From positions 1 through 64,000 of the forward strand of contig CAYPOT010000004.1 in the NCBI GenBank assembly GCA_964412455.1: DNA of 64,000 nucleotides, in the 5' to 3' direction. The notes beneath the pieces were generated by a model that saw only the letters and a program-made list of their open reading frames with translations, did not search any database and was not told the origin of the DNA. The translations under genes were made by a program, and so were the position numbers. Shown here piece after piece: positions 1 through 8,987 of this stretch. The DNA is from JAAXXJ01 sp964412455 (GTDB lineage: Bacteria; Nitrospirota; UBA9217). Every line of letters begins with the position of its first letter. Position 1 is the stretch's first letter.

Positions 1-95
1 ATTCTTTGTGCTTTTTGTGCCTCTTTGCGGCTCATAGATTTTGAAATCTTCGTGCCTTAGAGTCTTCGTGGCAGATTTGGTTCCGGCTTGTCCGG
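1..95. repeat. Degenerate 7-8-mer repeat element (partial)
   Basis: A run of variants of CTTTGTGC / CTTCGTGCC / GTCTTCGTGG precedes the RND gene. It resembles one arm of the inverted repeat elements seen at 22.4 kb and 11.06 kb. The other arm would lie outside the window, so only half can be judged. Confidence 0.5.
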
Positions 96-109
96 GTTAG
101 GATACTAAA

Positions 110-3100
110 ATGAAACTCAATATCAGCGGCAAGATAACCCAATACTTCATCAACTCCCAGCTCACGGTGCTGCTCATGGCGGCCACGGCGCTCTTGGGGC
201 TGTTCGCGCTCGTGTTCACGCCGCGCGAGGAGAACCCCCAGATCGTGGTCCCCGCGGCGAACGTGATGGTCATGATGCCGGGCGCGCGGGCCCAGGAAGT
301 GGAAGAACTGGTCAGCAAGCGGTTGGAGTCCAAGCTCTGGGAGATCCCCGGCGTGGAGGACGTGTATTCCGTTTCCATGAACTCCATGGCCGTGGTGACC
401 GTGAAGTTCTACGTGGGGCAGGACAAGGAACGCTCCATGGTCAAGCTCTACGACAAGCTCATGTCCAACGTAGACTTCGCCCCTCCCGGCACGTCCCCGC
501 CGCTGGTGAAACCCATTGACGTGGACGACGTTCCGATCGTCGCCGTGACCTTCTCGCCCGCGCCGGGGGCCGCTTATGACGACGCCCAGCTCCGGCTCGT
601 GGCGGACCACGTGCTCGATGAGCTCCGGAAGGTGCCGGGCGTGGGGACGACGACGGTCATCGGCGGCCGGAGCAGACAGGTGCGCGTCACGCTCGACCCG
701 ATGCGCATCGCGGGCTACGGCCTCTCGCCGCTCCAGATCGCTCAGGCGATAAGCGTCTCGAACACCAATCTTATGTCCGGCGAACTTGAACAGGGGGACC
801 GGAAGCTCTCGCTCGAGACCGGCGGGTTCTTTACCACGGCGGCAGATGTAAAGAATGCCGTGGTCGGCGTGGCGAACGGCAAACCTGTCTACCTGGGAGA
901 CGTCGCGGACATCACGGACGGATTCGAGGAGACAACGAAGCTGACGCGGATCGCCTTCGGGCCCGGTCATGAGCACAAGGACGTGCATGGGTCGGTCGAG
1001 GCGCTCCCCCAGCAGGCCGGCGAGCATCCTGCCGTGACCATTGCGCTGGCGAAGCGCCAGAAGCTGAACGCCGTGAAGATATCGGACCAGATCCTGGCAA
1101 AGCTTGACGAGCTCAAGAAAACCCAGGTCCCTCCGGGCATCGAACTGACCGTGACCCGGAATGACGGGAAGACCGCCAACGACGCAGTGAACGAACTGGT
1201 GTTCCACCTCGCGGTCTCGATCATCGTGGTCATCATCCTGCTCTATTTCGCCCTCGGCTGGCGCGAGGCGGCCATCGTGGCCCTGGCCATCCCGCTTACG
1301 CTGTTCATCACGCTGGCCATCGGAATGGTGGCCGGCCAGACGATCAACCGTATCACGCTGTTCGCGCTGATCCTGTCGTTGGGTCTTCTGGTGGACGACG
1401 CCATCGTGGTGGTGGAGAACATCCACCGCCACTACCAGCTGCAGCAGCAATCGCGGCTTCAGGGGGCCATCATGGCCGTGAACGAGATCGGCATGCCGAC
1501 GATCCTGGCGACCATCACGGTGGTCCTGGCCTTCATCCCCATGGCCTTTGTGACGGGAATGATGGGGCCGTACATGATGCCCATACCGTTCAATGTGCCC
1601 GTGGCGATGATCACGTCGCTCTTTGTAGCGTTCATCGTGACGCCCTGGGCGAGCTACCGGCTGATGAAGGGCGATGCGCACAACGGACATGCCCAGCCGC
1701 TGGAAGAAACGAAGATCTACAAGGCCTACAAGAAGGTGCTCGGCCCGCTTCTCGAGAACCCCGGCAAGCGCAGGATATTCATGGGCATCATCATCGGCGT
1801 CTTCCTGGTCACCATGACCTTTCCGGTGCTGCAGTGGGTGAAGTTCCGCATGCTGCCCAAGGCGAACAAGAACACCTTCCTGGTCTCGATCGACATGCCC
1901 GCGGGCACGGCGCTCGAGAGCACGGACCGCGTGGCCCGCGCCGTGGGGGACTATCTCCGCCATATCCCCGAGGTCAAGGACTATGAGTCCTTCGTCGGTA
2001 CGGGCTCGGTGATAGATTTCAACGGACTGCTCCGGGGCGGCGCGTTCCGCGAGGAGAGCCACTTCGCCGATATCCGGGTGAACCTGACGGATAAGGAAGA
2101 GCGTTCGCGTTCCAGCGAGAAGCTGGTGCTGGCGATACGGCCGGACCTCGACAAGCTGGCGAACGAACAGGGCGCGAACATCAAGCTCGTGGAGGACCCC
2201 CCGGGACCGCCGGTCCGCGCCACGGTGGTGGCGGAGATCACCGGGCCGGACTACGCGAAGCAGCGGGAGATCGCCCAGGACGTCCGGGCGCTCTTTGCGA
2301 AGACCGCCGAGGTCGTGGATATCGACGACAGTGTGAAGGAGAAACAGGACAAGTACCAGCTGGTCGTGGACAAGGAGAAGGCGGCGCGTGCGGGCATCTC
2401 GACGGAACAGATCGTCCAGACGCTGCGCATGTCCGTGGCGGGCATGGCGGTCTCGACCCTGCACAAGCCCGAGGCGAAGAACCCCATCGCCATCTTCCTG
2501 CGGCTCCCCAAGGGTGAGCGCGCGGGGCTGTCGGACCTGGACAAGGTGTTCGTGTCCGGACCGCAGGGGAACCAGGTCCCGCTGTCTTCCCTGGTGAAGG
2601 TGGTTACGTCGGAGATGGACAAGGCGATCTACCACAAGAACCTCGAACCGGTGACCTATGTATACGGCGAGATGGGGGACCGCAGCCAGGTCTACGCCGT
2701 GATCGATATGATGAAGCATCTCTGGAAGCATCCGCTGCCGGAAGGATACAAGATCAAGTGGGACGGCGAGATGAAGCTGACCCTGGACGTATTTCGCGAC
2801 CTGGGCGCGGCCATGGGTGTGGCGCTCATCGCCATCTACCTTCTGCTGGTCGGCAGGTTCCGGTCCTTCACCATTCCGGTGGTCATCATGGCGGCCATCC
2901 CGCTTTCGATGATCGGGATCATGCCGGGCTTCGCGCTCACGGGCGTGTACTTCAGCGCCACGTCGATGATCGGGGTGATCGCCCTGGCGGGCATCGTGGT
3001 GCGGAACTCCATCGTGCTGCTGGAGTTCATCCTGGACAAGAAGCAGGAGGGCATGGCGCTCAGCCAGGCGCTGATCGAGGCAGGGGCCATCCGGACGCGG

Positions 3101-3280
3101 CCCATCGTGCTCACGGCAGCGGCGGCGATCCTCGGATCCGCCGTGATCGTGACCGACCCGGTCTGGTCGGGCCTGGCCCTGGCGCTCATCTTCGGGATGC
3201 TGGCGTCAACGGCCCTGACCCTGGTGGTGATACCGCTCTTCTATTATATGATCGAGAAGAAGCACTGGGAAACGGTGTGA
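110..3280 (+). CDS. RND-family efflux transporter permease
   Basis: Inner-membrane proton-driven pump subunit of the AcrB/CzcA superfamily, 1056 residues, the usual length. A first membrane helix lies near residues 18-35, followed by a large periplasmic porter region, a helix bundle around 370-520, a second periplasmic region and a final bundle around 895-1045. Motif LLVDDAIVVVEN near residue 425 carries the paired aspartates of the proton relay in helix 4. Such permeases work with a membrane-fusion protein and an outer-membrane channel; neither is in the window, but they could lie upstream because the gene begins near the left edge. Substrate cannot be read from sequence. Metal versus drug export is unresolved, although the soluble region lacks an obvious CzcA signature. 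Confidence 0.95.
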   Translation: MKLNISGKITQYFINSQLTVLLMAATALLGLFALVFTPREENPQIVVPAANVMVMMPGARAQEVEELVSKRLESKLWEIPGVEDVYSVSMNSMAVVTVKFYVGQDKERSMVKLYDKLMSNVDFAPPGTSPPLVKPIDVDDVPIVAVTFSPAPGAAYDDAQLRLVADHVLDELRKVPGVGTTTVIGGRSRQVRVTLDPMRIAGYGLSPLQIAQAISVSNTNLMSGELEQGDRKLSLETGGFFTTAADVKNAVVGVANGKPVYLGDVADITDGFEETTKLTRIAFGPGHEHKDVHGSVEALPQQAGEHPAVTIALAKRQKLNAVKISDQILAKLDELKKTQVPPGIELTVTRNDGKTANDAVNELVFHLAVSIIVVIILLYFALGWREAAIVALAIPLTLFITLAIGMVAGQTINRITLFALILSLGLLVDDAIVVVENIHRHYQLQQQSRLQGAIMAVNEIGMPTILATITVVLAFIPMAFVTGMMGPYMMPIPFNVPVAMITSLFVAFIVTPWASYRLMKGDAHNGHAQPLEETKIYKAYKKVLGPLLENPGKRRIFMGIIIGVFLVTMTFPVLQWVKFRMLPKANKNTFLVSIDMPAGTALESTDRVARAVGDYLRHIPEVKDYESFVGTGSVIDFNGLLRGGAFREESHFADIRVNLTDKEERSRSSEKLVLAIRPDLDKLANEQGANIKLVEDPPGPPVRATVVAEITGPDYAKQREIAQDVRALFAKTAEVVDIDDSVKEKQDKYQLVVDKEKAARAGISTEQIVQTLRMSVAGMAVSTLHKPEAKNPIAIFLRLPKGERAGLSDLDKVFVSGPQGNQVPLSSLVKVVTSEMDKAIYHKNLEPVTYVYGEMGDRSQVYAVIDMMKHLWKHPLPEGYKIKWDGEMKLTLDVFRDLGAAMGVALIAIYLLLVGRFRSFTIPVVIMAAIPLSMIGIMPGFALTGVYFSATSMIGVIALAGIVVRNSIVLLEFILDKKQEGMALSQALIEAGAIRTRPIVLTAAAAILGSAVIVTDPVWSGLALALIFGMLASTALTLVVIPLFYYMIEKKHWETV

Positions 3281-3283
3281 TAA

Positions 3284-3350
3284 CAACAGAAGGTAGGAAG
3301 GTAGGAGGGTAGGAACTCGAAGGTAGGAACGTAGGACGGTAGGAGGGTAA
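3284..3350. repeat. Direct 8-mer repeat element (AAGGTAGG units)
   Basis: About seven degenerate copies of AAGGTAGG / AGGGTAGG lie in the gap between the RND gene and the crotonase gene. No clear inverted arm is present. The composition and layout match the other short-unit intergenic elements of the window. Confidence 0.7.
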
Positions 3351-3405
3351 GCAACTTCTTTCCTTCTTTCCCTCGTCCGACCAGGTCTTTTCAAGGGAGG
3401 CAATC

Positions 3406-4146
3406 ATGCCAGACTCATGCGTAAGCGTTTCGTGCAAACAATGGATCAGCACGGTAACGATCGACAATCCGCCGAACAACTATCTTGACAAGGAGGTCCT
3501 GTCGGAGCTGAACAGGACCGTGAGCGAGGTCCATACGTCGCAGTCGGAGCTCCGGGTGGTGTTGTTAACGGCAAAAGGGAAGAACTTCTCGGCCGGCATC
3601 GATTACGAGCCGTTCCGCAAGATGACCAAGGAGGAGGCGGGCCACTTTGCCGAGGTGGGATACCGCCTGCTGAAGCACATCGAGGCCCTGCCGGTGCCGG
3701 TCATTGCCGTGGTGAAAGGCGAGACGACCGGCGCGGGGCTCGGTCTAGCCCTTGCCGCGGACATCCGCATCGCGTCCTCGGACGCGGTCTTCTCCTTTCC
3801 CGAGGCGCAGCTGGGGCTGCCGCCCATCTTCGGTTCTTCCCAGCGGCTGTACAAGACCGTGGGCGTTGGGAGGGCGAAGGAGCTTTTGTTCACCGGCAGG
3901 ACCGTGGACGCCGAGGAAGCGCTCAGGATCGGGCTCGTGAACATGGTCGTCCCGCCCGACGCGCTTGAGGAAGAGGCGGACCGGCTCGCGGTCAGGATCG
4001 CCGGGAACAGCCTGAGCTCGCTCCGGTCCATCAAAATGCTGATCAACTATGGTCTGAGCGAGGGATATGACGTCGGCCTCAAGGAAGAGATCACGGCCCT
4101 GAGCGAGGCGTTCAATCCCGATACCAAACAGTGGGAGAGACGGTGA
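3406..4146 (+). CDS. Enoyl-CoA hydratase/isomerase family protein
   Basis: Crotonase-fold protein of 246 residues, typical for a single-domain enoyl-CoA hydratase. The oxyanion-hole segment GAGLGLALAADIRIA lies near residue 108, and the FPEAQLGLPP segment near 130 supplies the glutamate that corresponds to one of the two catalytic acids. The GGTQRL segment usual in hydratases reads GSSQRL here. The exact substrate is not predictable; cyclic-dienoyl-CoA hydratase or a detoxifying isomerase would also fit. A strong ribosome site (GGGAGG, 7 bases upstream) fixes the ATG. It stands alone, not beside the beta-oxidation operon at 33-38 kb. Confidence 0.88.
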   Translation: MPDSCVSVSCKQWISTVTIDNPPNNYLDKEVLSELNRTVSEVHTSQSELRVVLLTAKGKNFSAGIDYEPFRKMTKEEAGHFAEVGYRLLKHIEALPVPVIAVVKGETTGAGLGLALAADIRIASSDAVFSFPEAQLGLPPIFGSSQRLYKTVGVGRAKELLFTGRTVDAEEALRIGLVNMVVPPDALEEEADRLAVRIAGNSLSSLRSIKMLINYGLSEGYDVGLKEEITALSEAFNPDTKQWERR

Positions 4147-4250
4147 GAATTGCAAAGTGCAAATTGTAAATAGCAAATTGTAAACGGAAAGGCGTCTCCT
4201 TTCAATTCTCATATTTCCAATTTGCAATTTGATATTTCCAATTCATTTGT
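4147..4250. repeat. Inverted heptamer-repeat element (AAATTGT units)
   Basis: The left arm has tandem variants of AATTGCA / AATTGTA / AATAGCA. The right arm has the complementary AATTTGCAATTTGATATT series. A GC-richer core (GGAAAGGCGTCTCC) separates the arms. The element fills the gap between two co-oriented genes and ends just before a ribosome site. The same type of arm sequence recurs at 52.8 kb. Confidence 0.8.
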
Positions 4251-4261
4251 CGGAGGTTTAT

Positions 4262-4486
4262 ATGTACATTGCAGACAGTAAGGCGTGGTATCTGGAACGG
4301 TTGATCAGATTCATCGCAGGAGTGTTCGTGCTCGGGAGCGTGCTCCTGGGAATGTTCGTGCATACCGGATTCTATTATTTTACCGGCCTGGTCGGGCTGA
4401 TGCTGACCATATTTGCCTTGACAGGCTTCTGTCCCATGAGTATTATTCTTTACGCTCTCGGTGCGCGGGAGCGGTGCAATTGCTGA
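4262..4486 (+). CDS. Small membrane protein, DUF2892 (YgaP-like) type
   Basis: A protein of 74 residues with two hydrophobic segments (about 13-33 and 38-58) and the FxLTGFCPMSIIL turn typical of DUF2892 proteins, the membrane part of rhodanese YgaP. There is no rhodanese domain. The ATG at 4262 is chosen because GGAGG lies 5 bases upstream; an upstream in-frame ATG lies in the repeat element and has no ribosome site. In other genomes such proteins often accompany sulfur-transfer or thiol-metabolism genes. The function is unknown. Confidence 0.8.
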   Translation: MYIADSKAWYLERLIRFIAGVFVLGSVLLGMFVHTGFYYFTGLVGLMLTIFALTGFCPMSIILYALGARERCNC

Positions 4487-4530
4487 TCAGAAATGAATTT
4501 GTCCTGTCAGTGCCCTAAGGAGGTATGACC

Positions 4531-4734
4531 ATGCCGTTCTATGAATATATGTGTGATGGCTGCGGCAAGGATTTCGTCCTGCTGCAGTCCATGACCGCGA
4601 AGGAAGAGGACACCGTCTGCCCCTATTGCAGCGAGAAAAAATCCAAGAAGCTCATGTCCAAGTTCTCTTCGCTCGGCGGAGAGCATTCGACCTGCAGCAT
4701 CGGGTCCGGCGGCGGAGGCTGGGGCGGCGGCTGA
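4531..4734 (+). CDS. FmdB-family zinc-ribbon protein
   Basis: A protein of 67 residues with CxxC pairs at MCDGCG and CPYCSEKK that form a one-zinc ribbon, followed by a glycine/serine-rich tail with one more cysteine. This is the putative regulatory protein FmdB/CxxC_CxxC_SSSS family, whose role is not established. The second ATG (4531) is used because AAGGAGG ends 7 bases upstream, whereas the first ATG (4525) is only 1 base away. A rho-independent terminator follows. Confidence 0.9.
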   Translation: MPFYEYMCDGCGKDFVLLQSMTAKEEDTVCPYCSEKKSKKLMSKFSSLGGEHSTCSIGSGGGGWGGG

Positions 4735-4773
4735 GGCTCCTGACCGCTCCGCAGTTTGCGGACAACGTATACC

Positions 4774-4812
4774 AAAGCCCGGTGACCGGAAGGTCGCCGG
4801 GCTTTATTTTTT
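4774..4812 (+). terminator. Rho-independent terminator
   Basis: Stem AAAGCCCGG / CCGGGCTTT with a 14-base loop that can pair further, followed by a T-rich run. It closes the unit ending with the FmdB-like gene. Confidence 0.85.
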
Positions 4813-4938
4813 CTCCCTACTGTGGTACTCTCGCCTTGAGTTGGAACCCAAGATCCTAAATGAACACAGGATAAGATCAAAATGGGTCTTTCAACGCTGA
4901 AAAAGCCATGAAAAAATATGATTGGCGCAGTAAAGACC

Positions 4939-5072
4939 AAACGGGCTGTTGCCCAAACCCCGTTCACCCTTCGACAAGCTCAGGGCGAACGGTACGGCCT
5001 TTGATATTGAAAATTTTTCCGTTCGTGCTGAGCCAGTCGAAGCACAAAATAGATTTGGGCAACAGCCCGTTT
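4939..5072. repeat. Palindromic REP-like element with perfect 19-bp ends
   Basis: A 19-base segment AAACGGGCTGTTGCCCAAA (4939-4957) recurs as its exact reverse complement at 5054-5072. Inside are two inverted copies of a motif of the type TTCGACAAGCTCAGGGCGAA (4970 region) and its complement-like partner near 5022-5045. This inner motif is a common dispersed repeat in environmental genomes. It lies between convergent genes. Confidence 0.9.
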
Positions 5073-5141
5073 ATTCGTGGCATTCGTGTTCCCGTACTGT
5101 CTCCGAACCTTCGTGTTCTTCGTGGTCAATAGGTTCTCTTC

Positions 5142-5555
5142 TTACTCCTCGAACTTCTTCGCCCGCAGCCGCTTCTTTTCGCCGGTCTTCTTCTTGTTCT
5201 CAAGGATATTTTGCTTAAGCCGGTACGGGCGGGGGCGCTTCCGCCGGCGCTCCTTTTCCCGCGCCTGCTTTCGTTCCTGCTTCACCTGGAGGGCCGCCTC
5301 CGCGATCTTCTGCGCGAGCAGTCCGAGGGCGGCGACACGGTTCATCGCCTGGGAACGCTCTTGCTGACACTTCACCTCGATCCCGGTGGGAAGGTGTTTG
5401 AGATATACACAGGTGGAGGTCTTGTTGACGTTCTGTCCGCCCTTTCCCGCGGAACGGATGAACTTCTCGATGATGTCTTCCTTGCGGAGGCCCAGGTCCC
5501 GGATACGGTCCGCCATGCTTTCCGATGATTCTCCCCGATGTCCTGAGCGCTGCAT
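5142..5555 (-). CDS. Peptide chain release factor-like protein (GGQ domain only)
   Basis: A protein of 137 residues containing the class-I release-factor catalytic loop GKGGQNVNK (about residues 38-46), followed by a very basic tail with many lysines and arginines. Full release factors exceed 300 residues. This size and layout match the ArfB/YaeJ type or the bacterial homologue of C12orf65, which hydrolyse peptidyl-tRNA on stalled ribosomes and insert a basic tail into the mRNA channel. Which rescue protein it is cannot be settled from sequence alone. A second start (5516, MADRIRD) would give 124 residues and is equally plausible because neither has a strong ribosome site. Confidence 0.88.
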   Translation of the reverse strand: MQRSGHRGESSESMADRIRDLGLRKEDIIEKFIRSAGKGGQNVNKTSTCVYLKHLPTGIEVKCQQERSQAMNRVAALGLLAQKIAEAALQVKQERKQAREKERRRKRPRPYRLKQNILENKKKTGEKKRLRAKKFEE

Positions 5556-5767
5556 GAAGTGATTGTACTCAATTGCTCCGGTCTTTACAAGCGGGAGTGA
5601 CTCTTTTTCAGCGCCGCGCCGCGACCGCAGGCAGGGCGTGAAGGCAGAGGCCCTTGTCCCGGCACTTCGGTCACGGCACTTCGGTCATATTGAATATTAC
5701 GCAAATTTGTGCTATATATAGTCTGCCAATTGTATATGGATAATCTGCCCGTGGCCAAGGAGACCCC

Positions 5768-6379
5768 ATGAACATCGACCTCGATGACCCCAAGGTTCAA
5801 GCATATCTCAACCAGCAGATCGATCGGCGCATCATCGGCGCGTCGCGGCAGATCTATGACTCGCTGACCAAGCAGATCAAGGCCGTCGACGACAAGGTCA
5901 AGCAGGTGGAGAAAAAGACCGCCAAGAACCGCGTCGCGATCATCGCCTCCAAGGGCACCCTGGACATGGCCTATCCGCCCCTGCTCCTGGCCACGACCGC
6001 CCGGAGCATGGGAATCGAGTCCTCTATCTTTTTCACGCTCTACGGGGTGGAGATCCTCAAGAAGAACGCCAAGCTAAAGGTCGCGCCCCTTGCGAATCCC
6101 GCCATGCCCATGCCGGTGCCGAACATCATCGGCGCCATGCCCGGCATGACCGCCATGGCCTCGATAATGATGAAGAGCATGTTCAAGAAGCAGTCCGTGC
6201 CGCCCATCAAGGAACTCATGGACATGGCCCGGGAATCGGGCGTGAAGCTCGTCTGCTGCCAGATGACCGTTGATGTACTCGGGGTTAAGCAGAAAAACCT
6301 CATTGACGGCATCGAGTTCGGGGGGCTTGCAACCTTCATCGAATACGGAATGGAATCTACCATCAATCTCTTCGTATAG
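5768..6379 (+). CDS. DsrE/DsrF/DrsH-like family protein
   Basis: A protein of 203 residues. An N-terminal helical segment (1-55, probable coiled coil with many lysines) precedes a DsrE-like fold starting at RVAIIASKGTLDMAYPPLL. Two adjacent cysteines (LVCCQMTVDVLG, about residue 162) sit where DsrE-type sulfur carriers have their active cysteine. It probably binds or carries sulfur or acts as a peroxiredoxin-like accessory. It starts after AAGGAGA. It is the first of a series of co-oriented genes running to the PilT-like gene. Confidence 0.88.
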   Translation: MNIDLDDPKVQAYLNQQIDRRIIGASRQIYDSLTKQIKAVDDKVKQVEKKTAKNRVAIIASKGTLDMAYPPLLLATTARSMGIESSIFFTLYGVEILKKNAKLKVAPLANPAMPMPVPNIIGAMPGMTAMASIMMKSMFKKQSVPPIKELMDMARESGVKLVCCQMTVDVLGVKQKNLIDGIEFGGLATFIEYGMESTINLFV

Positions 6380-6437
6380 TTAGTATTTAGCATTCCGGCG
6401 AAGACCGTCGGAAAGAGCAAAGGAGCATTAGCAGAGA

Positions 6438-6866
6438 ATGGCAACGGGATCCCCAATCCTCACCGAAAAAGGCCGGGAGGCAGTAAAGAACCCCCAGTCC
6501 ATCCTGACCGCCCGCTGCCGGAGCGTTCTCGTGCAGATCGATGGAAAACGTTCGCTCGATGAGGTCCGGAACAGCCTTCGCGGCCTCGACGGCCTGGAAG
6601 AGGCCATCAAGAAGCTCACGGACGAAGGTTATGTGAATCTCGCCCGGGACTGCCGGGACATCATCAAGGACGCCGCGGTGAGGATCCTGGGCGCAAAGTC
6701 TCCGACCATCGTCCGCAAGGTCGATGAACTGCATGCGAAATACGGCGACGCATGCTGGTCCCACATCGATGAACTTGACAAGGCGGCCCGCCTCTTTTAC
6801 GGATCGGTACTCGCCGACAACCTGAAACAGGAGTTTGTCCGGATCCTGAAAGAGCACGGCAAATAG
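6438..6866 (+). CDS. Uncharacterised 142-residue protein, paralogue of the 25.9-kb gene
   Basis: I do not recognise a named family. The first 70 residues (LTEKGREAV, then VLVQIDGKRSLDEV and LTDEGYV) look like a small winged-helix-like module. The rest is helical. The same order of features, with matching segments (TDKGAEEL, LIFVDGKSNITKIL, LAAQGFI), occurs in the protein at 25878-26315, so the two are distant paralogues. The gene sits between a DsrE-like gene and the PilT-like ATPase on the same strand. A regulatory role in pilus or motility control is a guess based on position. Confidence 0.8.
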   Translation: MATGSPILTEKGREAVKNPQSILTARCRSVLVQIDGKRSLDEVRNSLRGLDGLEEAIKKLTDEGYVNLARDCRDIIKDAAVRILGAKSPTIVRKVDELHAKYGDACWSHIDELDKAARLFYGSVLADNLKQEFVRILKEHGK

Positions 6867-7010
6867 GCATTCGTCCCTGTTCTGCCCGCCCCACCTTCCC
6901 GGAACTTCCGCTGTTCCCCGTCTTACCGCGCCCCGATAGTACTGGAAAAATACCGGGGAATATGATAAATTTTGGCTACCTATCAATAAAGAGACCGTCA
7001 GGAAGGGCAT

Positions 7011-8477
7011 ATGGCACAACTCGACAAACTCATCGACAAACTTCAGCTGAACCAGGAGATCCTCCTGGAGTCCGGCAAGACGCCCATGCTGAAGACCGAA
7101 TCCGGCACGAAGCCGATGCTCAACCAGCAGCTATCGGCCCAGCAGCTCATCCCGCTCATCCAGGAGATCGCCCCCGCAAGCACCAAGGCCGCCATTGCCC
7201 AGCGAAAACAGTCCCGGTTCGAATACACCGTCGGCGGAAAGACCGTCGTGGTCCTGTACGCTCCCGACGGCGACCAGGTGTCGGCAAAGATCGCAATCCC
7301 CGGCTACGAGGAGGACGCCGACGAGCCGGCGGCTGCGAGCGCGCCAAGGAGCGCGGCTGTCACCGGCGCCTCATCGGGCGCCGAGCCGGGGATCAACGCC
7401 CTGCTCCGTAAGATGTTCCAGATGGGGGCGTCCGACCTCCACATGACGTCGAACCACCGGCCTCTCATCCGGCTTCACGGCGACATGCAGGAGCTCTCGG
7501 ACCAGCCGGTCATCACGCCGGAACGCATGAGCGCTCTCCTGTTAAATATCATGCCGCCGCACAACGCCGCTCAGTACGAGGAGACCCACGACACGGACTT
7601 CGCCCATGAGATCGCGGGCCTTGCGCGGTTCCGCGTGAACACGTTCCTGGACCGATTCGGCATGGGGGCGGTCTTCCGAACGATCCCCATGGAGATCGTG
7701 ACCGCCGAGAAACTGGGGCTTTCCAAGGAGATCCTTGACCTCTGCTTCCTCTCCAAGGGGCTCGTCCTGGTTACCGGACCGACCGGTTCCGGCAAATCCA
7801 CCACCCTCTGCGCCCTGGTGGACTATATCAACCGGCACCGGAAGGACCATATCATCACCATCGAGGACCCCATCGAGTTCGTGCACCAGAAGAAGAACTG
7901 CCTCATCAATCAGCGCGAAGTGCACGTCCACACCAAGTCGTTCTCCAATGCCCTCCGGGCGGCGCTTCGTGAGGACCCCGACATCGTCCTCGTCGGCGAG
8001 ATGCGGGACCTCGAGACCATCGCCATCGCCATCGAGACGGCCGAGACGGGACACCTCGTTTTCGGCACCCTTCACACGACCACCGCCGCTTCCACCGTGG
8101 ACCGCATCATCGACCAGTTCCCGGCGGACCGGCAGTCGCAGATCCGGACCATGCTGGCAAGCTCGCTGAAAGGGGTGATCTCCCAGACGCTCTGCAAAAA
8201 GATCGCCGGGGGCCGGGTTGCTGCCATGGAATTCCTTTTCGTGAACAGCGCCGTTTCGAACCTCATCCGCGAAGGAAAGATCTACCAGATCCCCTCGGTC
8301 ATGCAGACTGCCAAGCAACAGGGCATGACGCTCTTGAACGAGTCCCTGTTCAAGTACGTCGTCGACAAGGTGGTCGCGCCCGAGGAGGCCTACATCAAGG
8401 CCATCGACAAGCAGGGCTTCGTCACCATGCTGAAATCAAAGGGCATCACTATCAACATGACGGGATTGGGCGATTAA
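7011..8477 (+). CDS. PilT-like retraction ATPase with duplicated N-terminal domain
   Basis: Secretion/pilus hexameric ATPase of 488 residues, about 120 longer than usual PilT. Walker A GPTGSGKST is near residue 256, the Walker B-like segment LREDPDIVLVGEMRD near 319, and the His box GHLVFGTLHTTTAASTVDR near 346, all characteristic of PilT/PilU rather than PilB. The classical N-domain begins at about 128 (ASDLHMTSNHRPLIRLHG). The extra residues 1-105 align with that domain in layout (LDKLIDKLQ..., TKPMLNQQLSAQQLIPLI, then a beta-rich end), so they appear to be a degenerate second copy. The gene is followed 13 bases later by a small companion gene. Confidence 0.93.
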   Translation: MAQLDKLIDKLQLNQEILLESGKTPMLKTESGTKPMLNQQLSAQQLIPLIQEIAPASTKAAIAQRKQSRFEYTVGGKTVVVLYAPDGDQVSAKIAIPGYEEDADEPAAASAPRSAAVTGASSGAEPGINALLRKMFQMGASDLHMTSNHRPLIRLHGDMQELSDQPVITPERMSALLLNIMPPHNAAQYEETHDTDFAHEIAGLARFRVNTFLDRFGMGAVFRTIPMEIVTAEKLGLSKEILDLCFLSKGLVLVTGPTGSGKSTTLCALVDYINRHRKDHIITIEDPIEFVHQKKNCLINQREVHVHTKSFSNALRAALREDPDIVLVGEMRDLETIAIAIETAETGHLVFGTLHTTTAASTVDRIIDQFPADRQSQIRTMLASSLKGVISQTLCKKIAGGRVAAMEFLFVNSAVSNLIREGKIYQIPSVMQTAKQQGMTLLNESLFKYVVDKVVAPEEAYIKAIDKQGFVTMLKSKGITINMTGLGD

Positions 8478-8490
8478 GGAGGGAGCAGGC

Positions 8491-8955
8491 ATGGCCGACC
8501 ACAGCGAGTTCACCGTACCCAAAGAAAAGCAGCTGGTCACTGTGCACCTCCTCGGCGGCGACACGATCGAGGGCAATATCTTCCTGGACTACAACCCCGA
8601 CGCGCGGACGCTCCACCAGAAGATGGCCGCTTTCCTCGAGAACCAGAACGACTTCTTTCCCCTCTCCCGCGGCGGCACGCCGGAGTTCATCAGCAAGAGC
8701 ACCATCCGGATGGTCGAGGTCCCTTATCCCGAGGACGAGGAAACCTTCGGCATCATGCACGTCGAGCTCGTCACCGTGATCTTCCGCGACGGGACTCAGG
8801 TGAGCGGCGATCTCCTCGCCGACGTTCCCGAGCAGCGGAAGCGCCTGTCGGATTGCCTGAACCTCACCGGCCGGTTCCTGTGTACGCGAGCCTACGGCAA
8901 GGTTTGCTACATCAGCAAACAGGCCATCCTGAAGGTGACAACCGCGGGGAAATAA
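8491..8955 (+). CDS. Companion protein of the PilT-like ATPase, two internal repeats
   Basis: A protein of 154 residues, 13 bases after the ATPase gene and preceded by AAGGAGGG, so the two genes are almost certainly co-transcribed. It contains two copies of one motif: VTVHLLGGDTIEGNIFLD...FFPL...STIRMVEV (about 16-75) and VTVIFRDGTQVSGDLLAD...FLCT...QAILKV (about 93-150). Small proteins with this DGxxxxGxL layout occur next to pilus or chemosensory genes in other bacteria. No enzymatic motif is visible. A terminator follows. Confidence 0.82.
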   Translation: MADHSEFTVPKEKQLVTVHLLGGDTIEGNIFLDYNPDARTLHQKMAAFLENQNDFFPLSRGGTPEFISKSTIRMVEVPYPEDEETFGIMHVELVTVIFRDGTQVSGDLLADVPEQRKRLSDCLNLTGRFLCTRAYGKVCYISKQAILKVTTAGK

Positions 8956-8987
8956 CACTTCGCTTCTGCGTGGGCGTGAGGAATAGC

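Noticed and set aside
32..2731. A 899-codon open frame on the minus strand opposite the RND gene
   Set aside because: Its product is rich in His, Arg, Asp and Val without domains, as expected from the antisense of a GC-rich gene; the plus-strand RND protein is complete and conserved.
5585..5800. A 71-codon minus-strand frame over the start of the DsrE-like gene
   Set aside because: It overlaps the ribosome site and start of a real gene and has no recognisable features.
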